Positions 20,666 to 32,252 are shown, counted from the first letter of the stretch. The stretch: DNA of 64,000 nucleotides from Bryopsis sp. KO-2023 (GCA_030272585.1 BSYQ01000011.1:2666001-2730000), one strand, 5' to 3'. Notes: generated by a model not told the origin, from the letters alone. Translations and numbers: made by a program.

Positions 20666-21307
20666 GTTATTAGAGTGAAATCCGCCGGGAATTGTGATAG
20701 CGAACAGGAAAGTTCTCGGTTTTTCCGTAGAACTGTTTCCAACTTTTCCGCGGGAAAAGATGGAATCTTTCTGGTGTCAGACAGTGTTTGGGTGTGAGCT
20801 ACTATCCGTCGTGAGATTTTCCAGCGATATTTAGTAATTCCGCCTGGAATCAGACGGTGCGGTACTTTTCTCCGGGAAAGAGTGACTGTTAGTAATCGGA
20901 TGGGGCGGTGGACGGTCTGGTTTCTGTCAGGTCGTCAGAACCAGGGTCGTCTCGCTCTCGTTTCCGAACTTTCCGGGGTAAAGTCGCACGTTCGTGTTCC
21001 GAACGTCTGCTCACGCGGTCGCCTGCCCGAACGACTGTTTTTCCTGTGCTTTTCCGACGTTTTTCTCTCGACTTCTACAGATCTAGAGATCTGAGAGTCA
21101 GTTCACTAGTGGACTCCGATTGTTTCGCGACTTCGCCTGGACGTTGTAAGCGACAACGCGAGAGTATCGCTCACTCTCGAAAGGTATCTTCGCCCTCTCA
21201 CGCCCCTTGGAACGAACGAGTTCCAGATCTGTGGGATTTAGTAATCCCTAGGGTCAGATCTTTGGGGGGGTTGCGCGAGTTCGCCTGTGGAGTGCGCCTG
21301 GCCTCGA
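20666..21307 (-). other. 5' leader of element C
   Basis: Untranslated region of about 640 bp between primer site and gag. It contains several short inverted words (TTTTCCG, CGGAAAA) but no supported gene. Confidence 0.6.
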
Positions 21308-21322
21308 CCAGCTCCGAAACCA
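21308..21322 (-). promoter_or_regulatory. Primer-binding site of element C
   Basis: The minus strand reads TGGTTTCGGAGCTGG, two bases inside the 5' LTR. The same first 12 bases occur next to the LTRs of element D and of the element at 41168-41657. It resembles but does not equal the plant initiator-tRNA complement (TGGTATCAGAGC). Confidence 0.75.
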
Positions 21323-21324
21323 AA

Positions 21325-21356
21325 TGATAAGGGGGTCTAGGACCCCGAGACACAAG

Positions 21357-21393
<37 letters not shown>

Positions 21394-21495
21394 TCACTGG
21401 GAAGATAATTTTTACAGGAGGGCCCCCTGCCCTATAAACCCTGTCGTACATCCCATTGTACTACACAATAACCCAAAACCCGAGTTCTACTATCA
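21325..21495 (-). mobile_element. 5' LTR of element C
   Basis: 171 bp, TG ... CA on the minus strand, nearly identical to the 3' copy. It ends in GGGGGTCTAGGACCCCCTTATCA on the minus strand, containing a perfect GGGGGTC/GACCCCC hairpin, a possible transcription end signal. A TATA-like TATAAACC (plus) lies inside. Confidence 0.92.
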
Positions 21496-21501
21496 TCATA
21501 T

Positions 21502-21770
21502 CCACAAAAAAAACAGGCCAGATCATATCAAAAAAAAAAACAGGCCAGATCATAGCAAAAAAAAAAACAGGCCAGATCATAGCAAAAAAAAAAACAGGCC
21601 AGATCATAGCAAAAAAAACAACAGGCCAGATCATATCAAAAAAAAAAAAAAGGCCAGATCATATAAAAAAAAAAACATCATATCAAAAAAAACACAACAT
21701 ATCAAAAAAAACACAACATATCAAAAAAAAACAGGTCAGCAGAACATATCAGAACATGTATACCCAGCAC
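21502..21770 (+). repeat. Tandem array of A-rich CAGGCCAGATCATA units
   Basis: About 24 bp units consisting of an A8-A12 run plus CAGGCCAGATCATA, decaying to shorter A-rich units after 21660. One unit also precedes element C (12466-12489), so C inserted into this array. Confidence 0.9.
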
Positions 21771-21774
21771 CCAC

Positions 21775-22787
21775 CATACTATGGATCTGATCGATCTTCC
21801 AAAACTAAGGTAATATTAGGTCACAGCAGTAATCCGACATCATAACTGCGTCCTAGAACCGATTTTAGCAATGATCGGTTTTTTTTTTTTTTTTTTTCAT
21901 TTTTGGCTGATCGGTGATCGTGATCGTGATCGGCCGATCAAATGTTGATCGTGCTCTTGATCGTCCGATCACATGTTGATCGTGATCGTGATCGGTTCGC
22001 CGATCACCGATCTGATCGGTTGTTCCGATCACGATCACGATCACGATCAAGCGCCGCGACCTGTCGGCACTTCATCGGCTGACCTTGATCGGTGTGATCG
22101 TGATCGGCCGATCGTGATCGGACCTGCATCCGATCATGATCGGTATTGATCATTTGATCGATGAATTGATCGGTCTCGCGAAAATGCCGACAAGTCACCA
22201 CCCGCAGGTGTTTCTGAGGTGGAAGGATTCGAACCGGGTACCTAACGGATTAGAAGCATACTCACTAACGCTTGGACCACTCGGAGCCACGGTTTATAGG
22301 TCATCCGTGTCATTATATACGTGATCTGTCAGTCCGACAAACTGAGGTATATAATGACACGGATAACCTAGTGACCGTGGCTCCGAGTGGTCCAAGCGTT
22401 AATGCGTCTGTCTCTAGTCTGTTAGGTCCCAGGTTCGAATCCCTGCACCCTGGAAACACCTGCGGGTGGTGATTTCTCGGCATTTGTGATGGACCGATCA
22501 TGATCCGATCTAATCGGCATCTCCGATCACAACCACGATCACGATCAAGCGCCTCGCCCTGTCGGCGCTTGATCGGCCGATGTTGGTCGGTGTGATCGTG
22601 ATCGGCCGTTCATAGTCGGCCGATTTCATCGGTCAGCCGATCAGATTGGTGATCGGCCGATCTCCATCGATGATCGGCCAAACCGATTTGATCGGCGATC
22701 GATCTGATCGGAAAAACCCGATCACGATTTAATCGGTCGGACCGATCAATCCACGACCGATTAGATCGTGATCGGATCCATAGTATG
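21775..22787. mobile_element. Foldback element FB2 (8 bp TSD)
   Basis: 1013 bp, nearly identical to FB1 in reverse orientation. It has the same CATACTATGGATC ends and its own perfect 8 bp duplication GCACCCAC (21767-21774 and 22788-22795). It holds the same divergent tRNA-like pair (about 22215-22290 minus and 22375-22450 plus) and a T-run near 21880-21898. Two nearly identical copies with different duplications show recent transposition. Confidence 0.92.
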
Positions 22788-22834
22788 GCACCCACCCATC
22801 CAAGAAGAACCTAGGCAAAACAGGACAGAACAGA

Positions 22835-23551
22835 TCATTGACTGAGCATATGCAGATTGTCCCGGATCAAGGTCAGATCCCGCACTTTGGACACCTCCAT
22901 CTGCCTCCTGCGCTTGTTGAGCTGATGTCCATTCACACTGAACATCCGCTCAACAGAGGCGCTGGAGGCAGGGATGCAGAGGTATTCTGCAGCCAGCGCC
23001 GAAACTGTTGGGAACACAATTTGGTGTACCCTCCACCAATCCAGAACAGATGCAGTACTTTGAATCACTCTTCTCACCCCACAAAATCTGTTCCACTCCT
23101 CAGACAAAGAACCGCCCGGACCAGAAGGAGGAGGACACACACTCAGCCAGTCCCGTTCTGGATTCTCACTTTTCTTTTTTTTCCTTCGATCTCCTCGTTC
23201 GCGGTGAGGGGGAACTGTTGGGTTGTTTTCTGATCTGCCCTGGTATTCCTCCATCAGGTGCACGCACTCCTTCAGCACATCTGCAACCCACTGATCAGGC
23301 CTGGGATATTGGTGCACCAGTTTTGGAAAGGCTCCCCGGGATCCCCACAGATACCGAGTCAGCTCAGGGTCGTCCAGTGCCAGGCGGGTCGGATCCAGAT
23401 GCTGCATGCACCCCACTGCCAGGAGCCATTCGGGGTCATCGAATTCCTTGTCCATGAAGGTGCGGAGTTTGTCTCGAAAGGCTGTCACATTTTGATCCTG
23501 AAACACCATGGCGTCTACCTCAGCACTGATCCGGGCCATGAGCATCAGAAC
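22835..23551 (-). pseudogene. hAT transposase C-terminal fragment
   Basis: An open frame of about 239 residues to a stop at 22835. The C-terminus has the hAT dimerisation signature: DWWRVHQIVFP, LAAEYLCIPASSASVERMFS, then NKRRRQM. This region is needed for transposase dimerisation and activity. The middle has a Lys-rich insertion (ERGDRRKKKKSE). The N-terminus, with the BED finger and catalytic core, is cut off by FB3 at 23552. hAT transposases make 8 bp duplications, matching FB1 and FB2. Confidence 0.85.
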
Positions 23552-24417
23552 CATACTATGGATCCGATCACGATCAGATCGGTCTCCGATCAACCGGGAG
23601 ACCGATCATGATCGTGATCGGCCGATCACCGATCTGATCGGTCGCCGATCAGACCTGCCAGGGCCGATCATCGATCAGGATCGGCCGATCATCGATCAGA
23701 TCGGTCGCCCCACCTGATCGGCAGTTTTTGATCGGCCTGATCGTGGTCGGCCGATCAAAAACTGCCGATCAGGTGCCGACGCGGTCCGACGCTTGATCGA
23801 GATCGTGATCGGGATCGTATTATCCGATCAGATCGGTATCATGATCAATTGATTCCGATCATGATCGGTCCCATAATCAATTGATCGGTCAATTGATCGG
23901 TTTACGAAAATGCCCACAAGTCACCACCCGAAGGTGTTTCTGAAGGTGTAAGGACTCGAACCTAGGACCTCACTGATTGGAATCAAGCAAATCAACGCTT
24001 GGACCACTCTGTGCCACGGTCACTAGGTCCTCCGTGTTATTATATACCTCAGTTTGTCGGACTGACTGATCAGGTATATAATGACACGGAGCACACTCTA
24101 ACCGTAGCTCAGAGTGGTCTAAGCGTTGATGTGCTTGATTCCAGTCAGTGAGGTCCTAGGTTCGAGTCCTTACACCTCCAGAAACACCTTCGGGTGGTGA
24201 CTTGTGGGCATTTTCGTAAACCGATCAATTGACCGATCAATTGATTATGGGACCGATCATGATCGGAATCTTAAATTTAATTCCGATCAATTGATCCATG
24301 GCCGATCATGGTCGGAGCTGATCGGATCAACGGCCGATCAATCGGCGTTTCACCGATCTTGATCGACCGATCACGTGCCGACAGGTCGTGACGCTTGATC
24401 GTGATCGTGGTCGTGAT
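23552..24417. mobile_element. Foldback element FB3, right end lost
   Basis: It starts with the same CATACTATGGATC inside the hAT fragment. The arms are GATC-rich and the centre again holds divergent tRNA-like genes (about 23945-24015 minus, 24095-24180 plus), but the sequence is clearly diverged from FB1 and FB2. It is broken at 24417, where another foldback element begins. Flanking bases 23544-23551 (ATCAGAAC) would be the left target copy. Confidence 0.85.
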
Positions 24418-24883
24418 CAGAGATAGGACTTTCCGGTTACGGTACCGTAAACCGTACCGTAACCCCACTCCGGTCACTTACGGTTACGGTAGTTCCGGTC
24501 CGGACCGGAGTGGTTTTCGTGCTCGGAACCGGACCACCGTACCACTCCGTACTGCTCCGGTACCGGACCGTACCGACCGTAACCACCGTACCAACCGTAA
24601 ACCGTAAATAGTAACCCCCGCAGGGTCCCGAGAACCCAAAGGAACCCAGGGGGATTCGAACCCACGACCTTACAGACTACAGCCTAACGCTTTAACACTG
24701 AACCACACTACTTCACGGTGATTCAGGGGCTACCGTGGCTATACCGTACCTGTTCCGTACCGTAAAAACAACATATTACTCCGGTTACGGTACGGAGTTA
24801 CGGCCGTAATACGGAACCGTAACTCGACCGTAACCGGACCGGACCGTAGCCGGACCAGAATTTTGGCCCAAGTCCTATCTCTG
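24418..24883. mobile_element. Second foldback family with one tRNA-like gene
   Basis: 466 bp with inverted termini CAGAGATAGGACTT ... AAGTCCTATCTCTG and arms made of GGTTACGGTACCG-type words. A tRNA-like region on the minus strand (24651-24720) has an A-box TGGTTCAGTGT and a B-box GGTTCGAATCC. No target duplication is seen (GTCGTGAT versus GTTACTTT), so the flanks were rearranged. It separates FB3 from gypsy D. Confidence 0.75.
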
Positions 24884-27354
24884 GTTACTTTATTTAAACC
24901 CCTATAGTCAATGCACATCCGGAAACCTCCATCCTTTTTAGGAACAAAGAGGACCGGAGCGCCCCATGGACTAGCACTCGGCTGAATTAATTTTTTGGAT
25001 AAGAGTTCGGACAACTGGTCCTCTATCTCTTTCCTTTCAGCAGGGGTGTATCTAAATAAGGGTCTATTGACCGGACGCGTTCCCTCGACCAAAGGGATAT
25101 CCGCTGCCACTGCCCTTTCTGGAGGATATTCCGCCAAACCAGAAATAAACAAATCATCAAAGTCCTTCAACAGAGCTTCCATTTGCTCCTCAGAAACTTT
25201 GTCTGATTCACTCGTTTCATCCGCCAATTTCAGATGGGATGATATCTCTTCCATCTCACGAACTACCAATAAAATAGGTTTTATTGAAGTATCTTTCAAC
25301 TTCCTTTTCACCTGTGGTATCGAGAGTAGAGATGCAACCTGTTTTTGGGGAATATCTTTACCCGTAGCTTTGGGTAATAATCCCTGACGAAGCAATATTC
25401 GTTGATGGGATGAAGTCGTTAAAGCGCACTTCTTTTCAAAGAAGTCTAAAACCGCTTTACGCTTCTGCAACCACGTATCACCAAGTATAATATCAAACCG
25501 ATCTAGAAGATCCAACACCAAACAATCAAGCTTCTCTCGATAGCCTTGAATTTTCAGTGTGATCTTTGTCTCTCCCATTATATCAATATTATCCCCATTT
25601 GCCAACTCAGCCTGTGATCCAACGGTAGCTCGATAAGCTATCCCATTTTGTTCACAAAACTGTTTGGACAGGAAGGCTAATCCTTTAGCTCCTGAGTCCA
25701 AAAGACAATGGGCTGGGATTCCACTCAAGAGGCCCTCAAAATGCATTGCAAGCTTATCTTGCATGAGAAGCTCTGTTGCTTCCTCTGGCATTTTGGGTAC
25801 GGGTGGATCATAGAACACATTCACGGGCCAAGGAATGCCAGGAAGTCTTTTCCGACTTTTCCCCTTTCTGGCTGTGAATAAAACTGTTCCCTTCTTGTAT
25901 TGTGCAATCAATCTCATTGAGGTCAAGGCTGGATGCAACTCTTTAGACCTTGCAGGAACAAGAATGCAACAAGAAGTATCATGGGGAGATCTCTTCTTTG
26001 CGAGAAGATAGTGATCGAGATATTTGTTGATATCCTTGAAAGGAGGATTCAACCACACATGCTGTCCACCTAAATCTCTTTCCAGAAATTCAGAAGGTGT
26101 GCAAAATGTATTACATAAGGCACTGTTCACATCCGAACACCCATCCAACGTAAATACGCGGCCTGAAAGTGTCTCAAGACGTTGGAACTCCGCCCTTGTA
26201 ATTCCTTGGTGAGAATCTTCTCTCTTATCCCTAAATTCCACAGAAGATTTCATTTCTTCACTCTTTTGACTTCTGGTCAAGATTGGTGCAAGAAAAGCAT
26301 CACAATCAATGTCCATTGGGTCAATTGTGGAATGTGGATTCAGATTCTTCTGATCTCTCAATTGTGTCCACTCAAGTGGGACTTCACGAGAACTGAGGTT
26401 CACCTTTTTCGACTGACCACACTTATGGCCTCTTGCCCATGGTTCCCCACAGAACCAGCATAAGCCAGCTTTCTTGCGAGCCTCCCTCTCACTCTCGGTC
26501 AACCGTACCACCGGTCTTCGTGAGGGCTGAGTGCCACTTTGAGCTTTAAGCTTTGGTTGCTTAGGCTGATGCCTCTTCTTACTTCCTTTGGCTGGATCTG
26601 AGAAGGTAGTTTCCATACCTCTCTTTTTAGCCTTCCGGTCCGTAGTTTTCAACGGAAAACGAGCATCGTGCCCCGGGGCTTCAGCCAGCACATACGTTCG
26701 CAAGGCTGAGTAGCTTCTCCATTCCCGACCAAGTGTATCAGTCTCCACTTGTTTGCACAAGTGTGGATGGAGGCCCCTCAGAAGGATCCAACACTTGGTA
26801 GTGTCGTCCATTGGCTCTTTTCGCATTGCTAAGTGAGCATCCACAAAGCGTACGAAGCCAGGAGTATCGACCTTCTGGTCAATATGATCCTTGCAGGAAG
26901 TAAGGGCATTATTTATGGAGTAATCTGTGGCAAGATCTCCAAATGTGCCATCTTCCAGGACTTGGCAGAATTTTTCCCAAGATAAAGACCCGTCCTCGAG
27001 TTCTTCCTTGGGTACCCTGGCCAATAAATGTCGGCGGGGTTTTGATCCGAGGAAAGTAGGTGCAATCACTCCCCACTCCTCTCTTGGGACTTTTGCTGCC
27101 CTGAAGTACATGGCTAACTCCAAACGGAATTCTGGCCACGGGACTTTGCCCTGGTACTTTTTAGGTTTATCAGCAGTCACTCTTCTGGTTTTGCCCAGGC
27201 TAGCATCTTTCTCTTCTTTGGTCACTTCAGACCTGAGAGTGCTAGGGGACTGTGGTCCCTCTATTCTTTCACTTGGAGAGTCCTCATTGACTTCATCCAG
27301 AACAGACCCTTCTTCTAAGGCAAGTACCTCTTGTTCTTCTTGACTCATGGTCAC
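24884..27354 (-). CDS. pol: Gag-Pol of gypsy element D with methyltransferase-like domain, 3' truncated
   Basis: A single frame from ATG 27354. Gag core: [19 protein letters not shown]. Zinc knuckle C299-x2-C302-x7-H310-x-C312 ([14 protein letters not shown], the variant common in plant chromoviruses). Residues about 390-520 contain [10 protein letters not shown] (Asp 404) and VWLNPPF (NPPF 436-439), then ILVPA, resembling phage/Dam-type N6-adenine methyltransferases. Next come the protease (LLDSGA, Asp 553) and the start of RT ([22 protein letters not shown]). The frame is cut at 24884 by a foldback element before the RT catalytic Asp pair, so the copy is dead. Codons beyond that point belong to the inserted DNA. 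Confidence 0.85.
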
Positions 27355-27677
27355 TTTTTATTTAGGTTTCCTTTGGATACAAACCCAACACAGCAAAACA
27401 CTGGAAATTTGCCCAAAATTCTGAAACCCAACTTTTATCGCTTCACTAGCCCCTCGAGGACCTCTTGGGTCTCCTCGAACTCACAGAACTAGCTTTCCAA
27501 CGATTCAGAAAACAAACCCTAATTTTGTCGGGCTGTAACTTTTCACTCACAACTCCGAACGACCTCAAACAAGTTCCAAACGAAGCGTCGTGTTCTCGGC
27601 TTACTTTTAGACTCCTGTTTTGTCCAATTCCGAGTTGTTATGGCGTACTTATGCGTCAAAACGTGACGCGCTCTCTT
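27355..27677 (-). other. Leader of element D
   Basis: Untranslated region between primer site and gag-pol. No gene is supported. Confidence 0.55.
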
Positions 27678-27692
27678 CCTGCTCCGAAACCA
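27678..27692 (-). promoter_or_regulatory. Primer-binding site of element D
   Basis: The minus strand reads TGGTTTCGGAGCAGG, sharing its first 12 bases with element C although the LTRs are unrelated. Confidence 0.65.
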
Positions 27693-28214
27693 ACCGTTAC
27701 AAAAACCTCCCAGAACCCTCCCTCGAAGCCTCCTTAACCCATCAAACCCCCACTCATTGATGGGACCCTTGACTAATGTCATTAGGGCGAGGCACCAGGG
27801 TTCTTGAGCTATAGGATCTCCTATTGGGATCCTATGGACCTTAAGCTCTGACTAGGCTATCACTAGTGCCCATAGCTAGTCTGTAGCTCTAGCTAGTGCT
27901 TACTAGACATCTCGGTGATCACTTGTAACATTAACGCGGTTGTGAACGTTACTAGAGCACTTGGTTGGGAAGTGATTGCGTCAGGCAAACACTTAAACAC
28001 ACACACGAGCGGGAACACACCAATCCCACGAATCCCGAGTTCTTACAAAGAATAGAAGATGTCAAATGAACAAGTGGGCCTCTTAAGTACCTCTAAGTGT
28101 AGTACACTGACGCATGCCCCAAACTCTGGGTCTAATCTGTCTTACTCGTGAACCCACATGCGTCAGCCACCTTGGCTCTATCCCAAACTACCTCGTAGCG
28201 CTAAAATACTAACA
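27693..28214 (-). mobile_element. 5' LTR of element D
   Basis: The minus strand starts TGTTAG at 28214-28209 and runs to the primer site. The first 280 bp match the LTR remnant of element B at 10932-11245. The 3' end is not a clear CA, so that edge is approximate. No 3' LTR is present. Confidence 0.65.
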
Positions 28215-28657
28215 CTTACAGTCCGTGCTTGGGGCCATTGGAGTCCGTCTTCCACGGCTGTTTGGCGCTACGTGGACTTGAATGCCCCTGCTGACCCCTT
28301 TGGTTCCCGCTTGTTCGCGGGACTGGAGGCATCTGAGGCATCTACTGCCGCGCTGGTGAGCGAGGAGTCCCCGCCACCATCTTGACTGTTGATGGTTATG
28401 GGGCAAAATGATTATATCAAAACAATGGCTGTGGTTATTTGGACAATTCTGGTTTTTATTTAAAGATGTTGGTTTTTATTATCTTGTGTTCATGAGTGTT
28501 CGGTTCTGGAGTGGGTTTGCCCCAACAATTTCACGTCATAAATGGCATCAACGTAGTTGATAAGTTTATGCGGCAGTTGGGCTCTAGGCGGGTAAATTAG
28601 TGGCTGTGGAGGTACAGGGCTTAGCTGTACTCGTTTGAGTGGTCAGGATTTGATGGG
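28215..28657 (+). mobile_element. Split-repeat element G, left part
   Basis: A diverged relative of F1-F3. It has the segment before B1, a B1-like repeat (about 28403-28540) ending CGTCATAAA, and the beginning of an A2-like repeat. F1 is inserted after TTTGATGGG, and G resumes at 37306. A second copy of G, lacking F1, lies at 47579-48198 on the minus strand and shows the uninterrupted junction. Confidence 0.8.
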
Positions 28658-29761
28658 TTTATGACGGAAAATCGTTGGGGCAGTCCCACCCAAGAACACG
28701 GACACACATTAACTCTAAATAATAAAATACAACATCTTAAAATAAAAACCAGAATTGTCCCAATAAACACAGCCATTGTTTTGATAGAATCATTTTGCCT
28801 TCTCAAAGAAGAATATCCCAGTTTGGCTTTTCGGAGCCAGAGAGCGACAAAAACCCATAAAATCCATACAAATCCATTTATCCAAACTTCCTAATGGAAT
28901 TCAAAAAACCGATAGACCGGGCGGGTGGGTGGGAGAGCAGAAAAGTGAATAGCAAAACAAATGGCCCGCTTATATCCTTGCTGTGCACTACAGTCGTACA
29001 GCGGTGCTGTGCTGTGCATTGTAATGCTGCAATCAGAACCGCACAAACTAAATGTCTGACTGCCACCCTGGCAGCACCAGAACCACCGAATACGCCCATC
29101 AAATCCTGACCACTCAAACGAGTACAACTAAGCCAAGTACCTCCACTACCACGAAACTACCCGCCCTGTGCCCAACTGCCGCATAAACTTTTCAACTGAC
29201 GTTGAAGACATTTATGACGGAAAATCGTTGGGGCAGTCCCACCCAAGAACACGGACACACATTAACTCTAAATAATAAAATACAACATCTTAAAATAAAA
29301 ACCAGAATTGTCCCAATAAACACAGCCATTGTTTTGATAGAATCATTTTGCCCCATAACCATCGATGCTCGTGATGGTGGCAGGGAGTCCTCGCTCACCA
29401 GCAAAGCGGAAGATGCCTTCGATCCCGCGAACAAGCGGGGGCCCAGGGGCCTGCAGGCGCCGTCAACTCCACGTTCTGTGAAGCCACATTGGAGACCCCG
29501 CTCCAATGAACCCAAACGTGGACCCTCCACCTGGAATGTCCGTATTGACTGCTGCTGCAGCCCCTCCCTCAGAGCTGGTAGCTCATCCGATCGCCAGAGT
29601 CATAATTCTAGAGAGCCGCGTCTCGTTTTCGCACAAGGCTTCCTTGTTTTATTGTTTTCTCCTATTATGAAGGTTGCCTCGCCAGACAAACGCCATCAAT
29701 AACAGAAACATTTGAGTCCACAACAACACGTCGGGCCACACCTCGATAGTGGTACCATCAG

Positions 29762-30133
29762 TCAGAGCCTCCAAACACCTCTCCTGTGTTGTTGCCGGGA
29801 ATGCATGGAGGTCAGCCTCCTTTGCAGTTGCAGCTTCACCCGGTCAGCAGCCCATTGACCATCGACGCGATCATCAGCAAGTTGTGCCCAAAAGAGCCAC
29901 AGCATGCTCGATATCAAATAAAATGTGGAGGTGGCGCTGGTGGACTTCAGAGTTCCACTGGACTTGAAGGTATCAGCAGAAACCAGCACCGCCACTCCTG
30001 TTCCTGAGCGTCGGAATGCTCCAAAGTCTTCCCCACGATACGGAACCAAAAATAAAATTCGCCTCTTTGTTCTCGTTAAGAGGACTTTGCCACACTGTTG
30101 GAACGGGATCCCCAGTTGTTGCCTCGTGCCCAA
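29762..30133 (-). pseudogene. F1 downstream ORF (homologue of 34702-35289)
   Basis: About 124 residues, matching the F2 downstream protein through LVPYRGEDFGAFRRSGTG, VSADTFKSSGTLKS and WAADRV. The upstream link to RT is broken and the C-terminal hydrophobic segment is not in frame. Conservation between diverged copies argues that this frame was translated. Function is unknown. Confidence 0.55.
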
Positions 30134-30241
30134 ACGTGCAAAACTGTTCCATTGTTTCCAAGCATTGCGAAACCAAAATCATCGTTCGCTCCAGACCGAT
30201 GTCAATGATTTGGTCGCTCCAATAAATCAAAAACCAACAGG

Positions 30242-31973
30242 TTACCATCCTGGCAAACCAGTCCCTGTCTTGAAAATGCTCCAGCGCCAATAACTTGCGC
30301 CTGGAGGTGTTTGCCCTCCGAATCTCCCGGGCAGGATCGTCGCCGCATTGGGATTCAGAATTGTGATCAGACTTGCCTCAGCCATCAGGTCTTGGTGCCA
30401 CCAGCGGTCCAACCAACGCGGCACCAACAGCAGGCATGGGAGGGAGTGCTCCAGAAGATGCTTCACTACTTCAGGAACGTTCTCGATGGGAGGGAACACC
30501 CAGTTCCTCTCCGCCCTCCACAGGTCCAAGCTCTGATTCATGCAATTCGTCCCCTCCGTCCCAGGCTCGCGATCCAGACTGTTGAATCTCCCAAGCTGTC
30601 GTGTACCCAAGGAGGCAAAGCGGTCGATCGTCAGGTGAAACCGCTCCTGCAGCTTCTCGAAGATCTTCGGGTTCAACCTGTACTCTTGCTTCTCCGAAAG
30701 CCGCGACAGCGCATCAGGGTACACGTTCTGAGCGCTGGGAATCCACTCCACTTGGAAATCAATGTTCATGGCTTCCAATAGCCAATAGAGCCGCTTGTAC
30801 TCCTGGAACAACGGACTCGAACGCGAACATTGACTCCGTAATATCGCAGCAATCACCTGACTGTCGGTGATGCACTTCAAACGCCGATCTCTGAGCGTAT
30901 CTTTGAAGGCCTTGACTGCCAAACCCACTGCTTGCAGCTCTCGTAGGTTTATATGCTCTTCTCCCGTCCAGAATCCTGCCGCCAAAGCCATAGGCGGGGC
31001 GTTCTCCGAAGCCTTCTCATGGATCTTCAGAGACGCTCCCCATCCCGTCAAGCTGGCATCCACCGCGAGGTCTCCCGAATGAGGTGGCCGCCATATGCAC
31101 ATCGTGGTCTTCTCGGGAGACAGCTGCTCCCAATACCGCAGTGCTGCGATGGCCGGTCGTGAAACCTGCACTCTGGTGCTCCAGTTCTTCTTGCCTTTGA
31201 GACAATCGTACAGGTGGCGCAGCCAGAACCTCGTTCCTTTGATTGCGGGGGCGCATGACTGGGCGAAACCCAGAAAAGAGGCCAGTTTCCTGGCCGGTAT
31301 GCGACGGCCACTCCTGAGGATCTGCAGTCTCAGTGTAAGAGCATGTTTTCGAAGGCGCTCCAGCCTGTGTGGTGGGAGCACAAACAACGCTGCCTTGCTG
31401 TCCACGAGGAATCCCAAATGTTGCAGCTTCTGGCAGGGATCCCACACACACTTGGAGTCCTTCCACGATATCCCCATCTGATCGAATATTCCTCTGATGA
31501 TTCGACCAAAAACTCTCAACTCTGCAGCCGAGGGATGCATGCAGAGAAAATCATCCAAGTACCACGTCAATCTCACTCTCTTCTCGTTTCTATAACGCTT
31601 CCAGTACTCGTACAAAAAATCATCTGTTCCCTCTTTTTTCATTTCTTTTATCATCCCTGGGTTTCTCAAAAACCTGACCAAATTCTTAATCAAATCACAA
31701 TAAATTTTAGGCGAACCCCTGAATCCAAACGGCAACACCTCGCACTGGAAACGTTCACCATCCACTTCGAATTGAAAGAATTTCTTATGATCTGGATGAA
31801 TCCCGACGTGAAAAAAGGCGTCCTTCAAATCGAACTTAATCAAAAAATCGTTCTGGCGCAGCATATGAGGCAACGAGCGCAAATCCTCGTAATGCACAGG
31901 ATAGGGCAACACCTGTGCATTTAAAGGCCTCAGGTCTATTATCAGACGCTGCCCAGTTCTATTCCCAAATTCA
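30242..31973 (-). pseudogene. F1 RT/RNase H/MT protein, main part, cut by F2
   Basis: This is the larger part of the F1 pol: the RT core with YLDDFLCMH, RNase H (LAVDASLTGWGASL) and a C-terminal methyltransferase-like domain (TIDRFAS ... NWVFPPI). The first residues of the core (FGNRTGQRLIIDLRPLN) directly adjoin F2 at 31973; the N-terminus is at 36300-36661. Both parts are in frame with each other because F2 is a multiple of three long. Confidence 0.85.
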
Positions 31974-32252
31974 TGTCTTCAACGTCAGTTGAAAAGTTTA
32001 TGCGGCAGTTGGGCACAGGGCGGGTAGTTTCGTGGTTGTGGAGGTACTTGGCTTAGCTGTACTCGTTTGAGTGGTCAGGATTTGATGTGCGTATTCGGTG
32101 GTTCTGGTGCTGCCAGGGTGGCAGTCAGACATTTAGTTTGTGCGGTTCTGATTGCAGCATTACAATGCACAGCACAGCACCGCTGTACGACTGTAGTGCT
32201 GCACAGCAAGGATATAAGCGGGCCATTTGTTTTGCTATTCACTTTTCTGCTC
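31974..32252 (+). repeat. F2 repeat A1 (pairs with 35744-36022)
   Basis: A 279 bp direct repeat starting TGTCTTCAACGTCAG and ending CTTTTCTGCTC. A TATA-like GGATATAAGC lies near its 3' end, so A may carry the promoter. The same repeat occurs in F1, F3, the solo copy at 60005-60561 and, diverged, in G. Confidence 0.93.

Larger units (their letters stand above)
12490..21495 (-). mobile_element. Gypsy element C with both LTRs and a 5 bp TSD
   Basis: The ends are fixed by 173 and 171 bp LTRs (TGATAG ... CTTATCA on the minus strand) and by a perfect 5 bp duplication TCATA at 12485-12489 and 21496-21500. Order on the minus strand: LTR, primer site, gag, pol, ORF-X3, polypurine tract, LTR. The LTRs are nearly identical, so insertion is recent. 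It landed in a tandem array of an A-rich CAGGCCAGATCATA unit. Later FB1 inserted in pol, and a deletion removed most of integrase plus any chromodomain. Confidence 0.93.

Noticed and set aside
21502..21770. CRISPR-like array
   Set aside because: Units are uniform tandem repeats without distinct spacers, in a eukaryotic repeat context.
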